Below, one piece after another: positions 15,631-23,206 of a stretch of DNA of 38,505 nucleotides. The notes below the pieces were generated by a model. It saw only the letters and a list, made by a program, of their open reading frames with translations. It made no database searches and was not told where the DNA came from. Numbering within the stretch: position 1 is the first letter of the stretch; each line of letters begins with the position of its first letter. This stretch comes from DATHGT01 sp035317605 (lineage in GTDB: Bacteria > Methylomirabilota > Methylomirabilia > Rokubacteriales > CSP1-6). Made by a program: the position numbers and the translations under genes. Location: positions 1 to 38,505 of the forward strand of contig DATHGT010000377.1 of assembly GCA_035317605.1 (NCBI GenBank), in the 5' to 3' direction.

Positions 15631-15948
15631 TTACCGCGCGTATCCGAGGGCAAACAGGAGGGCCGCGCGAACCTCCGCCATTCTCATCGGCCCGAGCGTC
15701 GTCAGCAGTCCGCCGATCTTCGACTGGGCGACCGTCTGCACGTGATCGAGGTTCACCGCGCACTCGCGGGGCATCCCGTCGCCGGGCGTCAGGACGACCT
15801 CGGTCGGGATCTCGCGAATCGTCGACGTCACCGGAGCGATCGTAACTTCACCCAGGTACTCCAGCGCAGAATCGCGAGTAAGTAGCAACACCGGTCGCCG
15901 CTTATCGGGGGCAGCGAACCGGTACCACCGGACTTCGCCCCGCCGCAT
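15631..15948 (-). CDS. MazF/PemK-family toxin endoribonuclease
   Basis: This 105-residue protein has the MazF fold pattern: MRRGEVRWYRF at the start, KRRPVLLLTRDSALEYLGEVTIAPVTSTIR, then PTEVVLTPGDGMPRECAVNLDHVQTV and a C-terminal helix. MazF toxins cleave mRNA at short sequences and are held inactive by the antitoxin. Its ATG overlaps the antitoxin stop by one base (TGATG), the standard coupled arrangement. It ends 10 bases before the start of the solute-binding protein gene, so read-through into the importer operon is possible. The pair is more A/T-rich than its surroundings and sits between a gene and its decayed duplicate, suggesting a mobile origin. Confidence 0.9.
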   Translation of the reverse strand: MRRGEVRWYRFAAPDKRRPVLLLTRDSALEYLGEVTIAPVTSTIREIPTEVVLTPGDGMPRECAVNLDHVQTVAQSKIGGLLTTLGPMRMAEVRAALLFALGYAR

Positions 15949-16178
15949 CAGTCAGTCCAGACTTGCTCACGTTCCCAGACGGAAAACTCGCGCCTGCGAA
16001 CCGGCTTGCGGGTGTAGCCCTCGCGATGTCGCTGCTCCAGCTCCCGCGCCCGAAGTCGGTCCAGCGCGGCTCGCAGCGCGTCGCGCGTGAAGGCCGATCG
16101 CGTGGTTCCAAGCCGCCGCGCCGTACGGTCAACGGCAGAGACCAGTTCAACGTCGAGCGTCATCTGCACCGTCTTCAT
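15948..16178 (-). CDS. Ribbon-helix-helix antitoxin of the MazF-like toxin
   Basis: This 76-residue protein has an N-terminal ribbon-helix-helix domain (MKTVQMTLDVELVSAVDRTARRLGTTRSAFTRDALRAAL by pattern: strand, helix, turn GTTRS, helix) for DNA binding and dimerisation. A charged C-terminal tail (about 45-76, ending in REFSVWEREQVWTD) should wrap the toxin. Such antitoxins usually repress their own promoter. GAAGGTGAG precedes the ATG, and a TATAGT hexamer lies further upstream (16198-16203 on this strand) within the A/T-rich gap. The gene is translationally coupled to the toxin. Confidence 0.88.
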   Translation of the reverse strand: MKTVQMTLDVELVSAVDRTARRLGTTRSAFTRDALRAALDRLRARELEQRHREGYTRKPVRRREFSVWEREQVWTD

Positions 16179-16197
16179 CGGGACTCACCTTCGGCAT

Positions 16198-16203
16198 CAC
16201 TAT
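16198..16203 (-). promoter_or_regulatory. Candidate -10 of the toxin-antitoxin operon
   Basis: In the short A/T-rich gap upstream of the antitoxin, this strand reads CATATAGTG; TATAGT is a good -10 match about 20 bases before the ATG. No confident -35 was found, and antitoxin autorepression here is inferred from the family. Confidence 0.4.
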
Positions 16204-16218
16204 ATGAATAGCTATGCC

Positions 16219-16640
16219 TCACATCATAGCAGCCGTGCCCGGCGATGTCTCCAGCCCCGATGCGACGCCGCCCGCCGTCGCCTGGTGGAGCGAGTCGGTG
16301 AGGCGAACAGCCAGCCCACGCGCGGACTCGAGCATCCAGCTCACATCGAGCATCATCATGTTGAACTTGGCCCGTGTCCGCGCGCGCTCCCCAGGTTGGA
16401 TCACAAAGAACTGGTGTTGCTCGTCGCTGGCCGCGCCGAGCGCCTCGGTTTTGACGCGCACCCCCTGGTGTTGCGCCTCGAACGCCGCCACTCGCCGGGG
16501 CACCGGACCGTCCCCGAACGTCCGCGCGTCTTTGAACGCGAGCATGATATGCCCGTCGAAGTCTTCGCGCTCCAAGCAGCCCGGGAGCGAGACGAGTGCC
16601 GTGACGAGGACACGATCACGCGCATGGCCGAACTTGACAC
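16219..16640 (-). pseudogene. Decayed 5' copy of the solute-binding lipoprotein gene
   Basis: On this strand the sequence reads a lipoprotein signal (VLVTALVSLPGC) followed by residues matching the functional binding protein almost in register: LAFKDARTFGDGPVPR, AAFEAQHQGVRVKTEALG, SDEQHQFFVI, MMMLDVSWM and LTDSL. The match stops after about 110 residues of what should be a ~430-residue protein, and an early stop follows at 16219. No ordinary start codon sits at the expected place. A 26-base stretch is identical between the two copies (15406-15431 and 16431-16456). This accounts for the ~500 bases between the antitoxin start and the nuclease gene; nothing else is visible there. Confidence 0.8.
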
Positions 16641-16692
16641 GCCCCAGATCTGAAGGCTACAAACACCTGCCGAATGTAGGAGGGCAAGGACC

Positions 16693-17634
16693 ATGGTCAA
16701 TCGTCACTGGATCGTGATCTGTCCCGAGCGGTACGCGAGGCGGGGTATCTGGCACGTCTGGTATCGAGACAGCTGCGTTGCGATCGGATGGCCTCCATCG
16801 AAATACCATCCTGAAGGCGAGACCGACAGTGCCGGCTGGCGATGGGCGCGCGACTGTATGCGTAAGATGCAGCCCGGCGAGTTGGTCATTCCGTACCTTC
16901 AGCAGTGGCGCGTTGGCCCGGTCGCAGTTATCAAAAGGGTCCATCTCGCCGACGAAGACTGGAATCCGACCGTCGCAAAGGGCGACTGTACGCAAAATTC
17001 ATCCGAAGCAGAACTCGGCCGTCGAATTGATGTGGAGTGGCGTTCTGAAGGAATGCCCCCCGCTGGGATGGCGGCGCTCATACCGCCCGAGAAGCGTTTA
17101 CGAAGACCTGACGCGCTCTCGACTGTCGAGGAGTTAAAGTCGGACCGATTTGATGAACTCGTGAAGATCCTAGGCGATCCTCAGAACTGGACCAAGATCG
17201 GTGGATTCCACGAAGAAGCCGTGGAGGTCCCGGCGGCAGATCCACCCGAGATCAGCTTGCTTGAAGAGACACTGAAACAGGTCTTACTCCGCAGCTTGGG
17301 CCTGATCGAGCCAGGGCTCTTGCCGCATTCGGAATATCCCGTTGCGGAATTCATGACAGATGTCGGCCGAATCGATCTTTTTTGCATCGATAAAGACAGG
17401 AACTTCGTCGTGATCGAATTGAAGGTCGGATCTGCTTCAGACCACGCCGTAGGTCAGATCACACGATACATGGGTTGGGTGAAGCAGAATCTCCATGAAG
17501 CGCGAGGCCTCAGAGGCATTCTTGTCTGCGCTGACTTTCCGGCGGGTGCCCTTGCCGCGAGAACAATGATACCGGGGCTCACTCTGATGAAGTACAAGCT
17601 CTCCTGCAACTTGGAGCAGGTTCCGCGAGCGTGA
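16693..17634 (+). CDS. Two-domain protein: PUA/EVE-like N-terminus plus NucS-like nuclease
   Basis: This 313-residue protein has two parts. The C-terminal half (about 186-313) matches the NucS/DUF91 nuclease: LLEETLKQVLLRSLGLIEPGL, then VGRIDLFCIDKDRNFVVIELK with Asp228 and Glu242-x-Lys244, and VGQITRYMGWVKQNL with Gln255, i.e. a complete PD-(D/E)XK-type site. The N-terminal ~135 residues (RGIWHVWYRD, VAIGWPPSKY, PGELVIPYLQQWRVGPVAVIKRV) resemble PUA/EVE-type modified-base readers; this is my inference from the pattern of Trp/Gly and the small-barrel strands. AGGAGGGCAAGG precedes the ATG. It sits in an A/T-rich patch beside a toxin-antitoxin pair. A modification-dependent restriction or repair role is plausible but unproven. 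Confidence 0.8.
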   Translation: MVNRHWIVICPERYARRGIWHVWYRDSCVAIGWPPSKYHPEGETDSAGWRWARDCMRKMQPGELVIPYLQQWRVGPVAVIKRVHLADEDWNPTVAKGDCTQNSSEAELGRRIDVEWRSEGMPPAGMAALIPPEKRLRRPDALSTVEELKSDRFDELVKILGDPQNWTKIGGFHEEAVEVPAADPPEISLLEETLKQVLLRSLGLIEPGLLPHSEYPVAEFMTDVGRIDLFCIDKDRNFVVIELKVGSASDHAVGQITRYMGWVKQNLHEARGLRGILVCADFPAGALAARTMIPGLTLMKYKLSCNLEQVPRA

Positions 17635-17692
17635 GCCGAGTAACGTTGAGCAGCGTTTGCGCGGAAAGAGCGAGGATGTCGAGCGTCTGCAT

Positions 17693-18748
17693 ATGGGTGA
17701 CGCGAGAATGCCGCTGACGCTGCCGCCGCTCTACACGCACGTCATGGGCAGTCACGGGTTTCCCGGGTGGTTCTGGACCGCGCTCGACAAGGTCAAGGCC
17801 GGCGAGTACGGGGCCACCGACGAGCGCGAGATGTTCGACGACGCCACCCAGCTCGCCATCCGCGACCAGGAGCGCGCGGGCATCGACGTGATCTGCGACG
17901 GCGAGATGCGCCGGTATTTCTTCGTGCAGACGTTCTACGGCCGGATGGACGGGCTCGAGCACCTCGAGCCGCTGCGCAAGACCGGGCTCTACGCCTACGA
18001 CTCCGTGCCGCGCTATCGCGCCACGCGCCGGGTGACGGTGCCGAAGGGTCTGGGCACCGTCGACGAGTTCACGTATCTGAAGACGCAGACCGACAAGCCC
18101 GTGAAAGCGACGGTGCCGGGGCCGGTCACGCTCTCGATCCACATCCAGACGCGCGCGGGCGACGGCGTCTACAACGGGGATCGGGTGGCCATCTGCTGGG
18201 ACATGGTGCCGGCGGTCAACGCCGAGCTGAAGGCACTGGTCGCCGCCGGCGCCGAGTGGATCCAGGTCGACGAGCCGTCGGCGGCCATCGTGCCCGGCCA
18301 GATCGACGAGTACGTGAAGATGTTCAACGCGTGCGTCGAGGGCGTGCGCGCGAAGATCGGCTACCACGTCTGCTTCGGAAATTTAATGTCGCGCCCGCGC
18401 GGCAAGCGCTCCTATCGCTGGCTGTTCCCGAAGCTCCTCGAGTGCAAATGCGATCAGTTCGTCTTCGAGTACGCCAGCCGCGAGATGGCCGAGATCGAGG
18501 ACTGGAAGGCAATCGGGGTCGACCGCGAGATCGCGTGCGGGGTGGTCGACGTGAAGTCGTTCTATCTGGAATCGCCGGAGGACGTGGCCGAGCGCCTCAC
18601 CCTCTGCGCCAGGTACATCCCCGTCGACAAGCTCTCGGCGATTCCCGACTGCGGCTTCTTCCCGGTCCCCCGCTGGCTCGCCGCCGAAAAGCTCAAGCGC
18701 CTGGTCGCCGGCGCCAAACTCGCCCGCCGCCAGCTCGGGGTGGGGTGA
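17693..18748 (+). CDS. MetE C-terminal-like (cobalamin-independent methionine synthase family) protein
   Basis: This 351-residue single-barrel protein is about half the length of full MetE and matches its catalytic C-terminal domain. The zinc ligands are all present: His225 and Cys227 in YHVCFGN, Glu259 in VFEYASRE, and Cys320 in IPDCGFFP. The N-terminal strand VMGSHGFPGWFW and CDGEMRRYFF are also family-typical. Stand-alone proteins of this kind transfer methyl groups to thiols, some with donors other than methylfolate, so the exact reaction is open. ATG 17693 was chosen; ATG 17708 is an alternative with GGGTGA before it, and the frame is open to 17657. It is convergent with the truncated hydrolase gene, 10 bases away. 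Confidence 0.85.
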   Translation: MGDARMPLTLPPLYTHVMGSHGFPGWFWTALDKVKAGEYGATDEREMFDDATQLAIRDQERAGIDVICDGEMRRYFFVQTFYGRMDGLEHLEPLRKTGLYAYDSVPRYRATRRVTVPKGLGTVDEFTYLKTQTDKPVKATVPGPVTLSIHIQTRAGDGVYNGDRVAICWDMVPAVNAELKALVAAGAEWIQVDEPSAAIVPGQIDEYVKMFNACVEGVRAKIGYHVCFGNLMSRPRGKRSYRWLFPKLLECKCDQFVFEYASREMAEIEDWKAIGVDREIACGVVDVKSFYLESPEDVAERLTLCARYIPVDKLSAIPDCGFFPVPRWLAAEKLKRLVAGAKLARRQLGVG

Positions 18749-18758
18749 CCACCGACGC

Positions 18759-19319
18759 TCAGCGCTGGAAATTCCGGCGGAGGAACGGAGGACGGGCGCG
18801 GTACGACGCGACGTCGCCGCAGTACGGGTAGAAGGCCACGAGCGCGCGCAGCCGGACGTCGGGATAGATGTCCTCGATCAAGGCCGCCCGCAACACCGTC
18901 CAGCCGCCGTGCGACCAGCCGATCGCCCCGAGTCGGGTCGCGTCGATCGCGGGTAGCGTGGCCAGATACTTCGCCGCCTCGTACACGTCGCGCGAGCGGG
19001 CGCCACCGGTGAGCACGGAGCTGTCGCCGCACACCCTGCGCAGCCCACGTCCGCCGAAGCTGTCGAGCACGAGGGCTCCATAGCCTTCCCACGCGAGCCA
19101 CCGGGCCCAGGCGACGACGTTCGGGCCGAGCCCGCCGCATCCATGCAGGAGAATGAGGGTGGGAAACGGACCCGGGCCGCTGGGAAGATGGAGCTCGGCG
19201 GTCAGGGTGGCCGGGCTCGGCAACGTCACCGCCAGCTGGTGATAGGGCGCCGCCGCCGGGGCCGCGCAACCCGCGAGCGCGAGGACGACGACCAGCAGGA
19301 GCGAGGTGGACGATTTCAC
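18759..19319 (-). CDS. Dienelactone hydrolase-like lipoprotein, C-terminally truncated
   Basis: The 186-residue product has a lipoprotein signal (lipobox ALAGC, Cys18) and the first two thirds of a dienelactone-hydrolase-type alpha/beta hydrolase: the LILLHGCGG oxyanion strand (about 55-63) and a nucleophile elbow GWSHGG with Ser136. Full-length relatives run to roughly 250-300 residues and carry the catalytic Asp and His in the last third. Here the protein ends at RNFQR immediately before the MetE-like gene, so both are missing. It is therefore probably inactive as a hydrolase or a decaying gene. The GTG start lies eight bases after a TAGAAT hexamer, with AGGG as a possible weak ribosome-binding site. 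Confidence 0.75.
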   Translation of the reverse strand: MKSSTSLLLVVVLALAGCAAPAAAPYHQLAVTLPSPATLTAELHLPSGPGPFPTLILLHGCGGLGPNVVAWARWLAWEGYGALVLDSFGGRGLRRVCGDSSVLTGGARSRDVYEAAKYLATLPAIDATRLGAIGWSHGGWTVLRAALIEDIYPDVRLRALVAFYPYCGDVASYRARPPFLRRNFQR

Positions 19320-19327
19320 GGCGCCCT

Positions 19328-19340
19328 ATTCTAGTAGAAT
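19328..19340. promoter_or_regulatory. Divergent -10 pair in a perfect inverted repeat
   Basis: ATTCTAGTAGAAT is a perfect 6-1-6 inverted repeat. Read leftward it gives TAGAAT eight bases before the GTG of the hydrolase-like lipoprotein; read rightward it gives TAGAAT 53 bases before the Rieske ATG. It can be two overlapping back-to-back -10 elements, an operator, or both. Confidence 0.5.
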
Positions 19341-19393
19341 GACGCGGCACCAAGGACGGTGCGGCGCCCGAACCGACGACGAGGACGACATCC

Positions 19394-19753
19394 ATGAGCG
19401 TTGAGCCCAACGTGCAGGAGCAACCGGACGTGGTGGTGCCGCTCGCCTCGATTCCCGAGAGCCGCGGCCTGGTGGTGCAGGTGCACGATCGGCTCCGCGT
19501 GGCCATCTTCCGGATCGGCGAGGAGGTCTACGCGATCGACGACGTGTGCCCTCACCAGAGCGCGTCGCTCGGACGGGGACGGGTGCGGGGCTGCGTGGTC
19601 GCTTGCCCCAGTCACGGCTTCCTGGTGGACGTGACCACGGGCGTGTGCCCCACCAACGAGCTGCAGCGCGTGCGCAGCTTCCCCGCGCGGCGCGAGGGCG
19701 ACATGGTGCGCGTGACCGTTCCCCCGCGCCCGGTGCGCCCGTCGGCGCCCTGA
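19394..19753 (+). CDS. Rieske [2Fe-2S] ferredoxin-like protein
   Basis: The 119-residue protein is a single Rieske domain. The cluster ligands are Cys52-x-His54 in DVCPHQSASL and Cys71-x-x-His74 in VACPSHGFLVDV, the standard C-x-H...C-x-x-H arrangement. There is no signal peptide or membrane anchor, so it is a soluble electron carrier of the type that feeds ring-hydroxylating oxygenases or nitrite-reductase-like small subunits. No oxygenase gene is next to it. The ATG at 19394 gives a normal N-terminus. Its stop lies 17 bases from the convergent solute-binding protein gene. Confidence 0.9.
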   Translation: MSVEPNVQEQPDVVVPLASIPESRGLVVQVHDRLRVAIFRIGEEVYAIDDVCPHQSASLGRGRVRGCVVACPSHGFLVDVTTGVCPTNELQRVRSFPARREGDMVRVTVPPRPVRPSAP

Positions 19754-19770
19754 CGCGGGGAACGCTCCCG

Positions 19771-21297
19771 CTACTTCCCCTTCAGCTTCACGTCCTCGTA
19801 GGGCGCCGAGTAGGCATGCCCGGGAATCAGCCCGAGCCCGGATTCCTGCACGCGCGGGCCGTGGCCGTTGATGAAGGCCAGCTCCCAGATCGGGATGTGC
19901 ATGACCTTCTCGTGCATGAGCTGCTGGATCTTGTGCAGGAGCGCCTCGCGCTTCTTCCGGTCCAGCTCGGCCGCCTGATCCCGGTAGAGTCCGTCGATGT
20001 CGGGGTAGCTGCCGTAGACGTACGTTCCGCCGCCGACCACGTACGCTTCGAGCCGCGTGGCCGTGTTGCCGAAGGCGCCGCTCGCCGTGTACGCGAGGTT
20101 CTTGTACTTCTTGGCGGCGTAGGTGTCCCAGTGCGAGGCGCGCTCGCGCGTGATGATCTTGCTGCGGATGCCGACGGCCTGGAAATAGCCCGCGACCGCC
20201 TCGTGCACGTTGGCGTACGAGATGTCCATGTAGTAGTCGCCGGCATCGAAGCCGTTCGCGTAGCCGGCTTCGGCGAGCAGCTTCTTGGCCTGGGCGGGGT
20301 CGTACGTGGGGGCCGGCGGCTGCCAGTAGTAGTCGAACGTGCTGGGGATGATGCTGTTGGTCAGCCGCGAGTGGCCGAGCGTGATCGCCTGGTTGATGGC
20401 CTTGCGATCGACGGCGAGGCTGGCGGCCAGGCGCACCCGCCGGTCGTGCCATGGCGACTTCGGGTCCCACTGGTCGAGCATGCCCACCCACTGCGCCGCC
20501 TGGATCACCGTGGGCTTCAGCGTGAGGCCGGGAGTGCGCTGCAGCTCCTCGGCCAGCTCGCCGCGGATCGAGTAGACGACGTCGGCCTCGCCCCGCTTGA
20601 GCGCGGCCAGCCGGGTCGTCTCGTCACCGATGACCTTGAAGACGAGCCGCTTCACCGACGGCGTCTTGCGCCAGTAGCCCTCGAACGCGTCCATGACCAG
20701 CTCGACTCCGGGCGAGAACGAGACGAACTTGTACGGCCCGGCGCCCACGGGCGCCTTCTTGAAGCCGTCGTCCCCGACCTTTTCGACGTACTTCTTGGGC
20801 ACGATCCAGCCGGCGCCGCTGGCCGCCGTGTAGAACGTGAGGAAGTCGGGCCAGGCGTTCTTCAGGCGGAAGCGCACCTGCAACGGGCCCGGAGTCTCGA
20901 CGACGGCCACCCGGTCCTTCAGCATCTTGGCGGCGGTGCCGCGATAGCGCTCGAACGAATACTTCACGTCCTCGGACGTGAGGGGCTCACCGTTGTGGAA
21001 CTTGACGCCCTTGCGGAGCGTGAAGTCGTAGACGCGCCCGTCGGCGGACGCCTGCCACGACTCGGCCAGGCTCGGCGTGGCGGGGTTGCCCGGCATCGCC
21101 TTCACCAGGGCGTCGTGCATCGCGTACATGACCATGAACGGGGTGATGATCCCCAGGGTCTCGGCGGGATCGAACCAGGTCGGCGCCAGCGTGATGTGCA
21201 CGCCCCACGTCATCTGCCCCTCGGGGGCAGCGAGCGCGGGCGAGGCGGCGACCAGCAGGATGAACGCAAGGCACATCGCGAGTCGGAGCGAGCGCAT
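19771..21297 (-). CDS. Family-5 ABC solute-binding protein (peptide/nickel type), orphan
   Basis: This 508-residue secreted binding protein has an N-terminal signal peptide ending near SPALAAPEG and the SBP_bac_5 hallmarks: FTLRKGVKFHNGEPLTSEDVKYSFER, VRFRLKNAWPDFL, VGAGPYKFVSF, and the C-terminal DPAQAKKLLAEAGY segment. Proteins of this family deliver peptides, nickel complexes or other solutes to Dpp/Opp-type permeases. No permease or ATPase gene lies next to it, so it is an orphan or works with a transporter elsewhere. GAGGAGGAAAC precedes the ATG, and a consensus promoter lies further upstream. Confidence 0.92.
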   Translation of the reverse strand: MRSLRLAMCLAFILLVAASPALAAPEGQMTWGVHITLAPTWFDPAETLGIITPFMVMYAMHDALVKAMPGNPATPSLAESWQASADGRVYDFTLRKGVKFHNGEPLTSEDVKYSFERYRGTAAKMLKDRVAVVETPGPLQVRFRLKNAWPDFLTFYTAASGAGWIVPKKYVEKVGDDGFKKAPVGAGPYKFVSFSPGVELVMDAFEGYWRKTPSVKRLVFKVIGDETTRLAALKRGEADVVYSIRGELAEELQRTPGLTLKPTVIQAAQWVGMLDQWDPKSPWHDRRVRLAASLAVDRKAINQAITLGHSRLTNSIIPSTFDYYWQPPAPTYDPAQAKKLLAEAGYANGFDAGDYYMDISYANVHEAVAGYFQAVGIRSKIITRERASHWDTYAAKKYKNLAYTASGAFGNTATRLEAYVVGGGTYVYGSYPDIDGLYRDQAAELDRKKREALLHKIQQLMHEKVMHIPIWELAFINGHGPRVQESGLGLIPGHAYSAPYEDVKLKGK

Positions 21298-21344
21298 GTT
21301 TCCTCCTCGATGGATATTCGGAAGCGATCGGAACGGCGCTCGTG

Positions 21345-21372
21345 ATTATCCGTGAACGTCCGGGGCTGTCAA
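21345..21372 (-). promoter_or_regulatory. Sigma-70-type promoter of the family-5 binding protein
   Basis: On this strand a perfect TTGACA (21372-21367) is followed after 16 bases by GATAAT (21350-21345). The expected start of transcription leaves a leader of about 40 bases to the ATG at 21297 with its strong ribosome-binding site. This is the cleanest classical promoter in the window. Confidence 0.65.
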
Positions 21373-21373
21373 C

Positions 21374-21402
21374 CGACGGAGCGCTCGAGCGACGGAGCGC
21401 TC
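21374..21402. repeat. Two 13-bp direct repeats with palindromic core, possible terminator
   Basis: CGACGGAGCGCTC occurs at 21374-21386 and 21390-21402. Each copy contains the palindrome GAGCGCTC, so the pair can fold into a stem of 8 base pairs. It covers the stop codon of the ABC exporter gene that ends at 21401 and could end that transcript, although no T-run follows. Confidence 0.4.
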
Positions 21403-23206
21403 AGGGGCCGGTGCGCCAGTCCCAGCCGGCCGCCTCCAGCTCCAGCAGCGCGGCGAAGCGCCCGCCGCTCGCGGCGAGCTCGGCGGGCGGACCTTCCTCG
21501 ACGACGTGTCCCTTGTCGAGCACGACGATCCGGTCGGTCTCCAGGGCCGTCGCGAGCCGATGCGCGACGGTCAGCACGCCGCAGCCACGGGACAGGACGG
21601 AGGCGCGCAGGGCCGCTCGGAAGGCGGCGTCGCTCGCGCTGTCGACCGCGGCGGTGGCCTCGTCGAAGAGCAGCACCGCCGGGTGGCCGACCAGCGCGCG
21701 GGCCAGCGCGAGGAGCTGCTGCTGTCCCGACGAGAGCGGGGTCGCGCTGCCGGTGCCCTTGAGCTCGGTGTGATAGCCCCGCGGCAGCGCGCGAATGAAC
21801 GCGTCGGCGCCGGCGATGCGACACGCGTCGTACACCGCGGCGTCGGGAATGGACTCGTCGCCCAGCGTCACGTTCTCCATGACCGTGCCGGAGAAGAGCT
21901 GGACGCTCTGGGGCACCACCCCGAGCAGCCGGCGGCGCTGGCCTTCGTCGAGCGACGCCGGATCGTGACCGGCGACGCGCACGCTGCCGCGCCAGGGCCG
22001 GTAGAGACCGGCCAGGAGGTGCAGCGCGCTCGTCTTGCCGGCCCCGGTGCGTCCCACCAGGGCCACGTGCTCGCCGCGCCCGACTTCGAGCGAGATGCCG
22101 TGCAGGACCGGTCGGCCTTCGGCGTAACCGAACTCGACGCGGCTGAACACGATCGCGGGCCGCGCCGCTCCGTCGACACCGTCGGCCGCGGCCGGCAACG
22201 CGTGATCCGCGGGCAGCGCGAGGGTGGCGAAGATTCGCTCGGCGGCGGCCATCGCCCCTTGCACGGTCTGCCACTCCTCGCCCAGCGCGGTGATGGGCTG
22301 GAAGAAGCGCTGCATGAGCAGCACGAACGCGGTCAGCGTGCCCAGCGACACGCCGAAGGGCACGAGCGCGTGCTGGGTGCCGGCCCACAGCAAGCCGGCG
22401 ACCGCGAGCGCCGCGAGCATGGCGGTCGTGGGGACGTACACAGCGGAGAAGAACGTCGAGCGATTGGACGCGATCAGTCCCCGGCGCAGGATCTGACGGA
22501 ATCCCCCCACGAATTCGGGCTCGCGTCCGAACGCGCGAATCACCTCCGTGCCACGCAGATTTTCCTGGAGGCGCGCGTTGATCGCTCCCACGGCCACCCG
22601 GTTCTCCCGCTCGGCCCGCCTCACCCGCACCTGGAGGAATCGGGTGACGAGCGCGAGCGGCGGCACCACCAGGGCCGCGATCAAGCTCAGCGGAACGCTC
22701 AACACGAGCATGGCCGCCGCGATCGTCACCAGCCGGACGAGGTTGGCCAGCAAGAGGGCGACGCTGGATGAAAAGACCGCGTCCAGCGTCTCGACGTCGG
22801 CCGTGCAGCGGCTGATCGTGTCGCCGACGGGCACGCGATCGAAGTAACTCGTCGGCAACCGTTGCACGTGGGCGAACAGCCGGACGCGAAGCGTGTGCAA
22901 CACGCCCTGGGCCATGGTGGCGGCGAGGTAGCTGTACAGAAACGTCATCGCCTGCACGGCCGCTGACGCGAGCAGGTATAGAAGCGCGAGGGCCGGCAGT
23001 CCGAGCGGCTGCCTGGTGATCAGGTGCGCGTCGACGATCGTGCGCACGATGAGCGGCGGCGCGACCTCGAGGGCGGCAGCCCCCAGAACGGCCACGGTCA
23101 CGAGCCCGAGCCGGACGCGCCACGGCCGCAGGAGATCGAGCAACTCACCGAGCGGCGACCGGCTCCGCGCGCCGACCCCGTTCCGCGCCAGCACGAGCGT
23201 GCTCAC
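21401..23206 (-). CDS. ABC exporter half-transporter, subunit 2 (consensus Walker B)
   Basis: This 601-residue fused membrane/ATPase subunit has an N-terminal six-helix domain (about 20-310) and a C-terminal nucleotide-binding domain (about 350-590). Walker A is GRTGAGKT, Walker B is AVLLFDEATAAVD with the catalytic Glu, and the H-loop is LTVAHRLAT. The ABC signature is altered, LSSGQQQL in place of LSGGQ. GTG 23206 overlaps the stop of subunit 1 (GTGA). A much longer open frame continues upstream, but it is a shadow over subunit 1. With subunit 1 it forms a heterodimeric multidrug/lipid-type exporter. The substrate is unknown; co-orientation with chrA suggests a role in toxic-compound export. 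Confidence 0.9.
   Translation of the reverse strand: MSTLVLARNGVGARSRSPLGELLDLLRPWRVRLGLVTVAVLGAAALEVAPPLIVRTIVDAHLITRQPLGLPALALLYLLASAAVQAMTFLYSYLAATMAQGVLHTLRVRLFAHVQRLPTSYFDRVPVGDTISRCTADVETLDAVFSSSVALLLANLVRLVTIAAAMLVLSVPLSLIAALVVPPLALVTRFLQVRVRRAERENRVAVGAINARLQENLRGTEVIRAFGREPEFVGGFRQILRRGLIASNRSTFFSAVYVPTTAMLAALAVAGLLWAGTQHALVPFGVSLGTLTAFVLLMQRFFQPITALGEEWQTVQGAMAAAERIFATLALPADHALPAAADGVDGAARPAIVFSRVEFGYAEGRPVLHGISLEVGRGEHVALVGRTGAGKTSALHLLAGLYRPWRGSVRVAGHDPASLDEGQRRRLLGVVPQSVQLFSGTVMENVTLGDESIPDAAVYDACRIAGADAFIRALPRGYHTELKGTGSATPLSSGQQQLLALARALVGHPAVLLFDEATAAVDSASDAAFRAALRASVLSRGCGVLTVAHRLATALETDRIVVLDKGHVVEEGPPAELAASGGRFAALLELEAAGWDWRTGP

Noticed and set aside
16401..16700. A 99-codon - strand frame upstream of the antitoxin
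   Set aside because: It is an out-of-frame reading of the decayed binding-protein copy; the matching residues are in the neighbouring frame.
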